Positions 8,431 to 16,810 of a stretch of DNA of 64,000 nt are shown piece by piece (positions within the stretch are counted from its first letter, which is position 1; every line of letters begins with the position of its first letter). The notes under the pieces were generated by a model. It did no database searches and had not been told where the DNA came from. It worked only from the letters and a program-made list of their open reading frames with translations. Where the stretch lies: contig LNDV01000035.1 in assembly GCA_001464765.1 (NCBI GenBank), forward strand, positions 124,001-188,000. The letters are read 5' to 3'. Both the position numbers and the translations under genes were made by a program. The stretch is from Betaproteobacteria bacterium Ga0077526 (lineage in GTDB: Bacteria > Pseudomonadota > Gammaproteobacteria > Burkholderiales > Ga0077523).

Positions 8431-9989
8431 CACTCCTGCCCGGGGCCATTCCGCCCCCTCACGGCGCGCTCGAAGTCCAGATGGTGGGCATCACGAAGCG
8501 CTTCGGCGCCTTCACGGCGCTGGACGACGTGAGCCTGCATGTGCGCCCCGGCTCGTTCCACGCGCTGCTGGGCGAGAACGGCGCGGGCAAGAGCACGCTG
8601 GTGAAATGCCTGGTCGGCTACCACCCGCCGGATCAGGGCCAGATCCTCGTCGGCGGTCGCGAGCACGATATCCGCACACCCCACGATGCTCACGCGCTGG
8701 GTGTCGGGATGGTCTACCAGCACTTCACGCTGGTTCCCAGCATGACCGTCGCGGAGAATCTCGTGATGGCCCGCGACGCGGTTCCCGGCATCATCCGCTG
8801 GCGGGAGGAGCGCGAGCGCCTTCATGCCTTCCTGAAGACCGTGCCGTTCAAGCTCGAACTCGACGCGCCCGTGTCGAGCCTCGCCGCCGGCGAAAAGCAG
8901 AAGGTCGAGATCGTGAAGCTGCTCTACCTGCAGCGGCGATTCATGATTCTCGACGAGCCCACGTCCGTGCTCACGCCGCAGGAAGCCAACGAGATGCTCG
9001 GCATGTTGCGCGACATGGTTCGCGAGGGCCGCATCTCCGTGCTGGTCATCACGCACAAGTTCCGCGAGGTCATGGCCTTCGCGGACCGCGTGTCGGTGCT
9101 GAGGCGCGGACGTCTCGCGGGCGAGGGCGAAGTGGCCGACCTGGACCCCGAACGCCTCGCCGAGATGATGATCGGCCGACGTGAAGCGGGCGCCACACCG
9201 ACCCGGCGTATCGCCGGCAACGGCAAGGGTGACGTGAAGCTCGCCATTCGCGGTCTCACGGTGAACGACGACGCCGGCATGAAGGCCGTCGATGTCGAAC
9301 GCCTGGAGGTGCACGGCGGCGAGATCGTCGGCATAGCCGGCGTCTCCGGCAACGGCCAGCGGCAACTCGTGGAAGCGCTCGTCGGACAGCGCCCCCGCGA
9401 AGGCGGCGAAGTCCACGTTCACGGCGAACCGTTCGCCGCGCGCCGCAGCGAGATGCGCCGCCATCGTGTGTTCGCCCTGCCCGAAGAGCCGCTGCGCAAC
9501 GCCTGTGTTCCCGGCCTCTCCGTCGCGGAGAACATGGCGCTGCGACGCTTCGATCGCGCGCCGCTCTCGCGCGGCAGCTGGGTCAACTGGGGAACGCTTC
9601 GTCGCGAAGCCGTCCGCCTCATCGGCGAGTACCAGGTGAAAACCCGTGGGCCGCTTGCGCCGATCCGCACGCTGTCCGGGGGCAACGTGCAGCGTGCCGT
9701 GCTCGCGCGCGAACTCTCCGAGGAGGTCTCGGTGCTGATCGTGGCCAACCCGGTGTTCGGCCTCGACTTCGCCGCGGTGGCCGACATCCACGACCGCATC
9801 CTCGCGGCGCGGGACCGCGGGGCGGCGGTATTGCTGGTGAGCGAGGATCTCGACGAGCTCCTGGAACTGTCCGACCGCATCGTCGTGATGTTCGACGGAC
9901 ACCTCGTCCACGAGACGCCGATCGATGCCGTGGATACCGGCGTGATCGGCCGGGCGATGGCCGGACATGTCTCGGCGTCCGCCCACTGA
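8427..9989 (+). CDS. BMP-type ABC transporter ATPase (two ABC domains)
   Basis: This 520-residue protein has two fused ATP-binding domains, as in the NupA ATPases of BMP-family importers. Domain 1 has Walker A GENGAGKST (residues 49-57), signature LAAGEKQKVEI and Walker B with FMILDEPTSVL. Domain 2 has a degenerate Walker A (GVSGNGQRQ lacks the GKST lysine) and signature LSGGNVQRAVL. In its Walker B-like segment, VLIVANPVFGLD, the usual D-E pair is replaced by A-N. The asymmetry is typical of the family, with only one competent site. The start overlaps the previous gene (ATGA). The gene is unusually placed between two hydrolase genes and apart from its permeases. Confidence 0.87.
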   Translation: MTLLPGAIPPPHGALEVQMVGITKRFGAFTALDDVSLHVRPGSFHALLGENGAGKSTLVKCLVGYHPPDQGQILVGGREHDIRTPHDAHALGVGMVYQHFTLVPSMTVAENLVMARDAVPGIIRWREERERLHAFLKTVPFKLELDAPVSSLAAGEKQKVEIVKLLYLQRRFMILDEPTSVLTPQEANEMLGMLRDMVREGRISVLVITHKFREVMAFADRVSVLRRGRLAGEGEVADLDPERLAEMMIGRREAGATPTRRIAGNGKGDVKLAIRGLTVNDDAGMKAVDVERLEVHGGEIVGIAGVSGNGQRQLVEALVGQRPREGGEVHVHGEPFAARRSEMRRHRVFALPEEPLRNACVPGLSVAENMALRRFDRAPLSRGSWVNWGTLRREAVRLIGEYQVKTRGPLAPIRTLSGGNVQRAVLARELSEEVSVLIVANPVFGLDFAAVADIHDRILAARDRGAAVLLVSEDLDELLELSDRIVVMFDGHLVHETPIDAVDTGVIGRAMAGHVSASAH

Positions 9990-10005
9990 GCCAGAGGAGA
10001 ACCGC

Positions 10006-10692
10006 ATGCCCGTCACGATCCTGCACGCGAAACCCTACCCCTTCGAGTTCGACCCGGCCACGACTGCTCTCGTGGTGATCGACATGCAGCGCGATTTCAT
10101 CGAGCCCGGCGGATTCGGCGAGGTGCTCGGCAACGACGTGCGGCGACTGGCCGCCATCGTTCCCACGGTCGCACGCCTGCTCGCCGCCTGCCGCGGCGCG
10201 GGCATGACCATCGTGCACACGCGCGAGTCGCACCGCCCGGACCTCGCCGACTGTCCGGATGCCAAGCGCGCCAGGGGAAAGCCGCGTCTGCGTATCGGCG
10301 ACGAGGGCCCCATGGGCCGCATCCTGGTGGCCGGTGAGCCCGGTAACGCCATCCTCCCCGCTGTCGCGCCCATCGCCGGTGAGATCGAGATCGACAAGCC
10401 GGGCAAGGGTGCCTTCTACGCCACGCCTCTGGGTGACATCCTCCGTCTGCGAAAGATCGAGCGCCTGCTCTTTGCCGGCGTCACCACGGAGGTCTGCGTG
10501 CAGACGACGATGCGCGAAGCCAACGACCGCGGTTACGACTGCCTGCTCGTCGAGGACGCCACGGAGAGTTACTTCCCGGAATTCAAAAGCGCTACCATCG
10601 AAATGATCCGGGCCCAGGGCGGCATCGTCGGCTGGACCGCCACGTGCGCCGAAGTGGAGGCCGCACTCGGCCCGCACACGAAGGGCGGTTGA
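10006..10692 (+). CDS. isochorismatase-fold cysteine hydrolase 2 (paralogue of 7735-8430)
   Basis: This 228-residue isochorismatase-superfamily amidohydrolase has its triad Asp in VVIDMQRDF, Lys in DKPGKGAF and Cys in VTTEVCVQTT. It shares long stretches with the hydrolase at 7735-8430 (HTRESHRPDL, DKPGKG, TTMREANDRG), so the two look like duplicates that have diverged. AGAGGAGA lies 5 bases before the ATG at 10006, which decides the start. Keeping both copies suggests two successive or alternative amide cleavages. Biuret, ureidoacrylate, oxamate or carbamoyl-type substrates are all possible; the sequence does not choose among them. Confidence 0.82.
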   Translation: MPVTILHAKPYPFEFDPATTALVVIDMQRDFIEPGGFGEVLGNDVRRLAAIVPTVARLLAACRGAGMTIVHTRESHRPDLADCPDAKRARGKPRLRIGDEGPMGRILVAGEPGNAILPAVAPIAGEIEIDKPGKGAFYATPLGDILRLRKIERLLFAGVTTEVCVQTTMREANDRGYDCLLVEDATESYFPEFKSATIEMIRAQGGIVGWTATCAEVEAALGPHTKGG

Positions 10693-10747
10693 GGGGACGT
10701 TCGCAGACGCAACAGGGCCTTTCGACAGGCGCCGGGAGAGACAGGGG

Positions 10748-10957
10748 ATGGCACAACTCGCGCGGGACGATGTGACGGTGGACGACGTGCGCAACTACGT
10801 GGAAGCCGCTAGCGCAGTGCAGGGAATGTCACTGAGCGGTGAGGAACTCGAACGAGTCGCGGAGGTGTTTGCCCGCAACGCCCGCGTCGCGGCGCTCGTG
10901 GTCGGGCTCGACCTTCCGGAACACCAGGACCCCGCGGCCATGCTGAGGCTCGACTGA
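10748..10957 (+). CDS. atzG-like: AtzG/HpxX-like small subunit (DUF4089, GatC-like)
   Basis: This 69-residue acidic, helical protein fits the DUF4089 family. AtzG of the s-triazine pathway belongs to it and is a GatC-like partner that forms a complex with and stabilises the amidase AtzE. The Klebsiella counterpart is HpxX. The motif DDVRNYVEAA near the N-terminus and the hydrophobic-acidic C-terminal segment fit. The gene is separated by one base from the AtzE-like amidase gene, exactly the expected arrangement. GACAGGGG just before the ATG may act as its ribosome-binding site. Confidence 0.72.
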   Translation: MAQLARDDVTVDDVRNYVEAASAVQGMSLSGEELERVAEVFARNARVAALVVGLDLPEHQDPAAMLRLD

Positions 10958-10958
10958 C

Positions 10959-12347
10959 ATGCAGCGAGCCCTGGAGATCGCCGAACAGGTCCGCTCGGGC
11001 ACGCGCACCGCCCGGGATATCGTCGAAGCCGCCCTGACGCGCATCGGCGATACCGATGCCGCCTACAACTGCTTCACCACGGTCACCTTCGATCGTGCGC
11101 GCCGCGAAGCCGAATCGGTCGATGCCGCGCGCCGCGCCGGCCGCCCGCTGGGCCCCCTCGCGGGCGTACCGTTCGCGGTCAAGAATCTGTTCGACGTGGA
11201 AGGGCTGCCCACGGTCGCCGGCACGCGCACGCGAAGCCTGTCCGCGCCGGCCGAGGCCGACGCCGCCCTGGTGTCGCGGCTGACAGCCGCCGGCGCCGTG
11301 CTCGTCGGCACGCTCAACATGGATGCATACGCCTACGGCTTCACGACCGAGAACACAGCCTACGGCGTCACGCGCAACCCGCACGACCGCAACCGGATTG
11401 CGGGCGGCTCGTCGGGAGGCTCCGCCGCAGCGCTCGCTGCCGGGATGGTGCCGCTGTCGCTCGGGTCCGACACCAACGGCTCGATCCGCGTGCCTGCCTC
11501 GCTGTGCGGCGTGTTCGGCATCAAGCCCACCTTCGGACGCCTGACCCGCACCGGCAGCTATCCGTTCGTCGCGAACCTCGATCACCTGGGCCCCTTCGCG
11601 ACAACGACCGCCGATCTCGCAACCGCGTATGACGCGATGCAAGGTCCCGACCCTGCCGATCCGGCGTGCTCACGTCGCGCGCCGGAACCCACCACCAGTC
11701 AGTTGTCGCGAGGACTCGGCGAGTTGCGGGTGGCCCGTCTCGTCGGCTACTTCGACCAGTGGGCCTCGGACCCGGCCCGGGCGGCGTCGATCAAGGCCGC
11801 CGAGGGGCTCGGTGCGGTCGCAGAGATCGAACTGCCGGAGGTCGAACGGGCGCGCGCCGCAGCCTTCATCATCACCGCGACCGAAGGCGGCACCCTGCGC
11901 CTGCCCGAACTGCGCAGCCGGTACGCCGACATCGAACCGCACTCGCGCGATCGCCTCGCGGCCGGCGCGATCACACCGGGGGCGTGGTACGTGCAGGCGC
12001 AGAAGCTCCGTGCCTGGTACCTGCAGAAGGTGCTGGAGATCTTCTCGCGGTACGACGTGCTCATCGCGCCCGCCACGCCCGTGCCGGCCACCGAGATCGG
12101 CCAGGACTGGCTCCAGCTCAACAGTCAGCGCATTCCGCTCCGGCCCAATCTGGGTCTGTTCACACAACCCATCTCGTGCATTGGCCTGCCCGTGGTGGCG
12201 GCGCCGATCGAAGGCGTGAGCCCGCTGCCTATCGGCGTGCAGATCATCGCCGCGCCCTGGCGCGAGGATCTCTGTCTCCGCGCCGCAGCCCATCTCGAAC
12301 GGCAGGGAATCGCGCGCGCACGAATCGTTGAGGAACCTTCCGCATGA
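10959..12347 (+). CDS. atzE-like: AtzE/HpxY-like amidase (amidase-signature family)
   Basis: This 462-residue amidase-signature enzyme has the Lys-cisSer-Ser triad: K75 in FAVKNLFDVEG, S151 in the glycine/serine loop AGGSSGGSAAA, and S175 in SDTNGSIRVPA. AtzE deaminates 1-carboxybiuret in cyanuric acid degradation, and HpxY belongs to the oxalurate branch of purine catabolism. The preceding small subunit and the following NTF2-like protein form the conserved AtzG-E-H/HpxX-Y-Z trio, which favours this assignment over GatA. No GatB is nearby. The stop overlaps the next start as ATGA. The exact substrate is undetermined. Confidence 0.8.
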   Translation: MQRALEIAEQVRSGTRTARDIVEAALTRIGDTDAAYNCFTTVTFDRARREAESVDAARRAGRPLGPLAGVPFAVKNLFDVEGLPTVAGTRTRSLSAPAEADAALVSRLTAAGAVLVGTLNMDAYAYGFTTENTAYGVTRNPHDRNRIAGGSSGGSAAALAAGMVPLSLGSDTNGSIRVPASLCGVFGIKPTFGRLTRTGSYPFVANLDHLGPFATTTADLATAYDAMQGPDPADPACSRRAPEPTTSQLSRGLGELRVARLVGYFDQWASDPARAASIKAAEGLGAVAEIELPEVERARAAAFIITATEGGTLRLPELRSRYADIEPHSRDRLAAGAITPGAWYVQAQKLRAWYLQKVLEIFSRYDVLIAPATPVPATEIGQDWLQLNSQRIPLRPNLGLFTQPISCIGLPVVAAPIEGVSPLPIGVQIIAAPWREDLCLRAAAHLERQGIARARIVEEPSA

Positions 12348-12751
12348 AGATCAATCTCCCGCACGTCCTGGCCGAAGTCACGCGCCTGTTCGAACGCTAC
12401 GAGCAGGCCCTCGTGTCCAACGACATCGCCGTGCTGAACGAGCTGTTCTGGCAGGATCCGCTCACGCTGCGCTATGGCATTGCCGAGAACCTCCACGGCT
12501 ATGCGGAGATCTCCGCGTACCGGTCCGCCCGCTCGCCCGCGAACCTCGCGCGCACGCTCGTACGCACGGTCATCACGACCTACGGCGAGGACTTCGCGAC
12601 GGCCAACACGGAGTTCATGCGCCCGCCCATCGAGCGGATCGGCCGACAGAGTCAGACCTGGGCACGCATGCCGGAAGGCTGGCGCATCGTCTCGGCCCAC
12701 GTGAGCTTCATGGAACAAGGCGCGGCCTCACCGGCGCCCGCCGCACGCTGA
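12344..12751 (+). CDS. atzH-like: AtzH/HpxZ-like NTF2-fold protein (DUF3225)
   Basis: This 135-residue protein matches the SnoaL/NTF2-like DUF3225 group, which includes HpxZ (oxalurate catabolism) and AtzH (reported as a 1,3-dicarboxyurea decarboxylase). Supporting segments are ALVSNDIAVLNELFW, LRYGIAENLHGYAEI and GWRIVSAHVSFME, the last being the usual final strand of the fold. It overlaps the AtzE-like gene by ATGA, and its stop shares a base with the GntR start (TGATG), so all three are coupled. It probably acts on the product of the amidase. Confidence 0.75.
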   Translation: MKINLPHVLAEVTRLFERYEQALVSNDIAVLNELFWQDPLTLRYGIAENLHGYAEISAYRSARSPANLARTLVRTVITTYGEDFATANTEFMRPPIERIGRQSQTWARMPEGWRIVSAHVSFMEQGAASPAPAAR

Positions 12752-13458
12752 TGGCAGTCGCCAGCCAAAGCGCCTCCCGCGCGCGTCGTGTCCAGCCCCG
12801 CGCGATGCCGCTTTCCGAGGTGGTGTATCGGCAGGTCAAGAGCGACATCTTCGACTATCGTCTGCTCCCCGGCGACCGCTTCAGCGAAGGTGAGATCGCC
12901 GAGCGGCTGTCGGTGAGCCGCACGCCCGTCCGCGAGGCCCTGCAGCGCCTGGAGAAGGAAGGCTATCTCCAGGTGCACTTCCGCAGCGGCTGGAGTCTGC
13001 GCCCGCTCGACTTCCGGCAGTTCGACCACCTGTACGATCTTCGGATCATCCTCGAGACTGCGTCGGTGAAGCAGTTGTGCGAACAGGACGAGCGTCCCGG
13101 CCTCGAAAAGCTGCGCGAGATCTGGCTGGTGGGCGCGGACGAACGCTCGACCCAGGGCGGCAAGGTCGCGGATCTCGACGAAGCTTTCCATGCAGCGCTC
13201 GTCGAGGCTGCCGGAAATCCCGAAGTCGCGCGCTGCCATCGCGACGTGACGGAGCGCATCCGCATCCTCCGGCGACTGGACTTCACGCAAGGCGACCGCA
13301 TCGTCGCCACCTACCAGGAACACGCGCAGATCCTCCGTGCGATCCTGCGACGGCGCACCGAGCCGGCCCTGCTCATGCTGAAAGCGCACATCGAGACCAG
13401 CAAGGCCGAGGTGCGGAAGATCAGCCTGCACCAGCTCTATCTCGCACGGCCGGGGTGA
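12751..13458 (+). CDS. GntR-family (FCD) transcriptional regulator
   Basis: This 235-residue regulator has an N-terminal winged helix (about residues 20-85: SEVVYRQVKSDIFDY, then LSVSRTPVREALQRLEKEGYL) and a C-terminal helical FCD ligand-binding domain with the family's metal/ligand motif DEAFHAAL. It is the last gene of the ureide/amide operon and overlaps the preceding stop by one base. It most likely represses the operon and senses a substrate or intermediate. A candidate site is the palindrome at 3343-3354. The in-frame region upstream of 12751 is coding for other genes, so this ATG is taken as the start. Confidence 0.85.
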   Translation: MAVASQSASRARRVQPRAMPLSEVVYRQVKSDIFDYRLLPGDRFSEGEIAERLSVSRTPVREALQRLEKEGYLQVHFRSGWSLRPLDFRQFDHLYDLRIILETASVKQLCEQDERPGLEKLREIWLVGADERSTQGGKVADLDEAFHAALVEAAGNPEVARCHRDVTERIRILRRLDFTQGDRIVATYQEHAQILRAILRRRTEPALLMLKAHIETSKAEVRKISLHQLYLARPG

Positions 13459-13549
13459 GTTCGGTTGGGCCAGAGCGTTCGTTGTTCTGCGGCGCGCCGT
13501 TGGGGCACCCGGTTTCGCGAACACGAACGATCTTGCGTTGGACAGTTCG

Positions 13550-13630
13550 GACCCGGGCAGAGCCCGGGCTACACGGCGCCGTTCCACTGACCACGCGCTC
13601 GTTCCACCGTAGCCCGGGCTCCGCCCGGGG
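13550..13630. repeat. REP-like inverted repeat pair between convergent genes
   Basis: Two copies of a GC-rich palindromic unit lie in opposite orientation: 13550-13572 (core CCCGGGCAGAGCCCGGGC, ending CTAC) and 13609-13630 (beginning GTAGCCCGGGCT, core ending CCGCCCGGGG). Each can fold alone, and the two can pair with one another. The pair sits in the 214-base gap between the convergent GntR gene and the exporter ATPase gene. Repeats starting GTAGCCCGGGC recur as REP elements in several proteobacteria. It may also end transcription from both sides. Confidence 0.6.
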
Positions 13631-13672
13631 CTGACGTCTGCACCGCCCTGACTGCGTGGACTCTCGCGAGAG

Positions 13673-14359
13673 TCAGGACGAAGCCACTCGCCCGTCGAAC
13701 AATTCGATCACCCGATCACATCGCGCCGCGAGACGCGGATCGTGAGTCACGAGCAGGAACGCCGTGTTCTGATCGCGATTGAACTCCCGCATGAGCGCGA
13801 AGACATCGTCGGCGCTCTTAGAGTCCAGATTGCCCGTGGGTTCATCGGCCAGAACGAGCGCCGGACGCGCCGCGAGGGCCCGCGCGATCGCCACGCGCTG
13901 CTGCTGTCCGCCGGACAGTTGCGTCGGCCGGTTGTTCTCCTTGCCGGTGAGCCCCACCCTCGCAAGCAGGTCTTTCGCGGTCGCTGCCATGTCCGGTTCG
14001 GGACGGCCGCGGTCGATGATCTGCGGCATCATCACGTTCTCCAGTGCGCTGAAGGCCGGCAGCAGGTGGTGGAACTGGAACACGAAACCGATGGTCCGCC
14101 CGCGCAACCGTGTCACGCCGGCCTCGTCGAGGGCGGTGGCGTTCTCCCCGGAGATGAACACCGTGCCCGACGTCGGGCGTTCGAGCAGCCCGATGATGTT
14201 GAGCAGCGTGCTTTTGCCCGAACCCGACGGCCCCACAAGCGCCACGAACTCTCCGGCACCGACCGTTGCGGAGATCCCGTGCAGCACCTCGATCTCCACG
14301 GGCGTGCCGACGTTGTAGGACTTGGTCACGCCCTCCAGGCGCAGGACGGGCTCAGCCAT
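13673..14359 (-). CDS. ABC exporter ATPase (LolD/MacB/DevA-like)
   Basis: This 228-residue single-domain ATPase has Walker A GPSGSGKST, signature LSGGQQQRVAIARAL, Walker B LVLADEPTGNLD and a switch His in THDPRLA. The pattern fits the LolD/MacB/FtsE group that powers FtsX-type permeases. Its start lies inside the permease gene's end (8-base overlap). Because the operon also encodes a membrane-fusion protein, a tripartite efflux role (MacAB or DevBCA type) is more likely than lipoprotein release by LolCDE. Confidence 0.85.
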   Translation of the reverse strand: MAEPVLRLEGVTKSYNVGTPVEIEVLHGISATVGAGEFVALVGPSGSGKSTLLNIIGLLERPTSGTVFISGENATALDEAGVTRLRGRTIGFVFQFHHLLPAFSALENVMMPQIIDRGRPEPDMAATAKDLLARVGLTGKENNRPTQLSGGQQQRVAIARALAARPALVLADEPTGNLDSKSADDVFALMREFNRDQNTAFLLVTHDPRLAARCDRVIELFDGRVASS

Positions 14360-15578
14360 TGCGGATCGCCGTCACAGGGTCGAGACGCGCCGCACGGCGC
14401 GCGGGGATCGCCGCCGCGACCAGGCCGATGAGCAGCGCGGTGAGACAGGCGGAGAGAATCATCTCCGCATCGGCTTCGGGCTTGAAGAACACCGTCCCGT
14501 CGGGATTGCGGAAGACACCGGCGAACGCCGCTACGAGACCCAGGCCGAATCCGACGCCGAGAATCGACCCGGCGAAGCCGTAGATCGCGCCCTGCAGGAG
14601 AAACACGGCCATGATGCCTCGGCGGCTCGCCCCCATCGCGCGAAGGATGCCGATCTCCTTGGACTTCTGCACCACCGACACCACGAGCACGCTGGCGATG
14701 CCGAGCGCCACGATGAGGATCACGAAGCCGCGGATCATCCGGTTCGTCAGTGTCTGGTTCTTGAGCGCCGAGAGCAGCTGCGCATTCGTCTGCATCCAGG
14801 ATTCCGCCAGCAGACCCGTCTGTGCCTCGATCCGCCGCGCCACGCTCTCCGCCTCGAACAGCCGCTCCACGGTGGCGTCGATGTTCGAGACGCCGCCCAC
14901 GAGATCCAGCAGGTTCTGCGTGAGCCGCAGTGTGAGAAACACCCACCGCTGGTTGACCTCCTTGTTGCCCACGTCGAACAGTCCGACGATCGTGACCACG
15001 TCGTCGCGGCTCTGCGAAGAGGCGATGCGCAGCTTGTCGCCCACGGTCACGCCCAGATCGCGCGCGAGGTCGACGCCGATCAGCGCCTCTGTGCCCGTCA
15101 GGCGGAACTGCCCCAGGACCATGTAGTCGCGCATCTTCACGACGCGCAGATAGCGCTCGGGGTCGACGCCCAGCAGCGCCACGGACTTGGAGGCGTTGCC
15201 GCGCACGGCGAAAGCCGGCCCCGACACCATGGGCGACACAGCCACGACACCCGGCGTCGCCTCGATCAGCGGAATGACGCGCTCCCATTGATCGATGGAC
15301 CGCAGACGCTGCGCGCGCTTCTCGATGGTGGCTGCCACCGGGCCGTCCTTCCGGTCGAGTACCGTGCGCGCGGCGTCCTCGACAGGACGCACGACCACGT
15401 GGGCCTGCGTGCCGAGAGTCCGCGCGATGATGTTCGCCTGCAGGCCGGTGATGAGCGCCGTGAGAAAGATGATGACCGCCACGCCGGCCGTGACACCGCT
15501 TAGGATGAGGATCGTCTGCATGCGCCCCTCGCGCAGGAAACGCAGGGCGACCATCCACGCGAACGGCAGGCGGATCAT
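14352..15578 (-). CDS. ABC exporter permease, FtsX/MacB-like
   Basis: This 408-residue permease has one N-terminal membrane segment (ILILSGVTAGVAVIIFLTAL), a periplasmic domain of about 230 residues and three C-terminal membrane segments carrying the FtsX pattern, including EIGILRAMGASRRGI. That matches MacB-core/DevC/LolC topology. The ATG at 15578 overlaps the stop of the membrane-fusion gene as ATGA. Further in-frame codons upstream lie within that gene and are not used. It works with the ATPase at 13673-14359 and the fusion protein upstream. Confidence 0.83.
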   Translation of the reverse strand: MIRLPFAWMVALRFLREGRMQTILILSGVTAGVAVIIFLTALITGLQANIIARTLGTQAHVVVRPVEDAARTVLDRKDGPVAATIEKRAQRLRSIDQWERVIPLIEATPGVVAVSPMVSGPAFAVRGNASKSVALLGVDPERYLRVVKMRDYMVLGQFRLTGTEALIGVDLARDLGVTVGDKLRIASSQSRDDVVTIVGLFDVGNKEVNQRWVFLTLRLTQNLLDLVGGVSNIDATVERLFEAESVARRIEAQTGLLAESWMQTNAQLLSALKNQTLTNRMIRGFVILIVALGIASVLVVSVVQKSKEIGILRAMGASRRGIMAVFLLQGAIYGFAGSILGVGFGLGLVAAFAGVFRNPDGTVFFKPEADAEMILSACLTALLIGLVAAAIPARRAARLDPVTAIRNG

Positions 15579-16777
15579 GGTGAAGCGGGCCGGACCCTGG
15601 TCCCTTCCACCACCGCGAGCTCCGCAGGCGGGACGACCATGTCGCCTTCCTTCAGTCCGTCCAGCAGTTCGACCTTGCCGGTGCCGCGCGCGCCGACCTT
15701 CACCGGCACGCGCACTGCACGCCCATCGCGTACCGCCAGCACCCACGGACTGGCGCCGGATGCACCGCGTACGCCTTCGGAGTCGATCATCAGCACGCCC
15801 GTACGTCGCGCCGCCACGATTTCCGCGGAGACGGTCATGTCCACGCGCACGTAGTCGGGAGGCTGCGGCAGGGCGAGCCGGACTTCCACCGTGCCGCGCT
15901 GCACGTCCACACTCGGGGCGATCGTCACGACGCGTCCGAGGAACTTGCGCCCGGGGTAGGCATCGGCCGTCAGTTCCGCGGTCTGCTCCATCGCGATCAG
16001 CGAGAGGTTCTTCTCGTCGATCATGAACTGCGCCTGCAGGTCGCCGGCACCGACCGTGAAGAGCTTCGTGCCCGCCGCGACCAGATCCCCGGGCTCGGCG
16101 TCACGCTTCAGCAGCACGCCCGCCACGGGCGTGAAGATGCGCGTGTACGCGAGCTTCGCCCTCGCCACGTCGAGAGCGGCCCGCGCCTGAGCTTCCCGTG
16201 CGTAGGCGAGCGAGACTTCGCTGCCCCGGGGGCGCGCGGCCTCCGCCTGCTTCTGCGCGGCTCTCTGCTGCGCCATGGCGGTATCGAGGTTGCGGCGCGC
16301 CTCATCGAGTTTCGCCCGGCTGAAGAAGCCCGCGGCAACGAGTTCGCTCACGCGGGCGTGTTCGCTTCGCGCAAGCGCGACGTTGGCGTCGGCCTGGCGA
16401 AGCTGCTGCTCCGCCACCGGCAGCGTGGTGGCGCCGAACTGGGCAAGCCGCGCCCGCGCCTCGTCGAGCGCGGCCTGGGCCTGCACCACGGCAGCCTGCT
16501 GTTCGTCGGCGCGCAATGTCGCAAGCGTCTGCCCAGCCTTGAGTCGCGTGCCTTCCACGGCCTCGACCGTGTCGACGACCCCCGCGATCTGCGTTCCGAT
16601 CTCGATCCGGGAAGAGGCAATCACCCGGCCGGTCGCGACGACCGACTGCACGAGGTCACCGCGCGAGGCGACGGCCACCCTCACCTTCGGACCGGAGATC
16701 GCGCGGAACGCATAGATGCCGATGCCAATCGCGACGACGGCGGCAACTACGATCCAGAAGCGGGAGGGAGAGCGCAA
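15575..16777 (-). CDS. periplasmic membrane-fusion protein (HlyD/MacA-like)
   Basis: This 400-residue protein has one N-terminal membrane anchor (FWIVVAAVVAIGIGIYAF), a lipoyl/barrel segment (GRVIASSRIEIGTQIAG), a long alpha-hairpin rich in Ala, Gln and Arg (about residues 95-205), the return half-motif FTPVAGVLLKRDAEPGD and beta-barrel domains. This is the adaptor of ABC-type tripartite efflux. No TolC-like outer-membrane gene is in the window, so a distant one would be needed. The exported substrate is unknown. It is followed by permease and ATPase with overlaps, and the VOC gene lies 33 bases upstream on the same strand. Confidence 0.85.
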   Translation of the reverse strand: MRSPSRFWIVVAAVVAIGIGIYAFRAISGPKVRVAVASRGDLVQSVVATGRVIASSRIEIGTQIAGVVDTVEAVEGTRLKAGQTLATLRADEQQAAVVQAQAALDEARARLAQFGATTLPVAEQQLRQADANVALARSEHARVSELVAAGFFSRAKLDEARRNLDTAMAQQRAAQKQAEAARPRGSEVSLAYAREAQARAALDVARAKLAYTRIFTPVAGVLLKRDAEPGDLVAAGTKLFTVGAGDLQAQFMIDEKNLSLIAMEQTAELTADAYPGRKFLGRVVTIAPSVDVQRGTVEVRLALPQPPDYVRVDMTVSAEIVAARRTGVLMIDSEGVRGASGASPWVLAVRDGRAVRVPVKVGARGTGKVELLDGLKEGDMVVPPAELAVVEGTRVRPASP

Positions 16778-16810
16778 ACGGGGACTCGAGAACGCGATCG
16801 GTAGGGGCTT

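Noticed and set aside
8340..10016. Long minus-strand frame opposite the BMP ATPase
   Set aside because: The plus strand holds Walker and signature motifs; the reverse frame is a His/Arg-rich shadow.
10959..12347. GatA subunit of aspartyl/glutamyl-tRNA amidotransferase
   Set aside because: There is no GatB, and the neighbours are DUF4089 and DUF3225 genes of the AtzGEH/HpxXYZ type.
13673..15578. LolCDE lipoprotein-release system
   Set aside because: There is a HlyD/MacA-type adaptor in the operon and only one permease, which fits MacAB/DevBCA efflux better.
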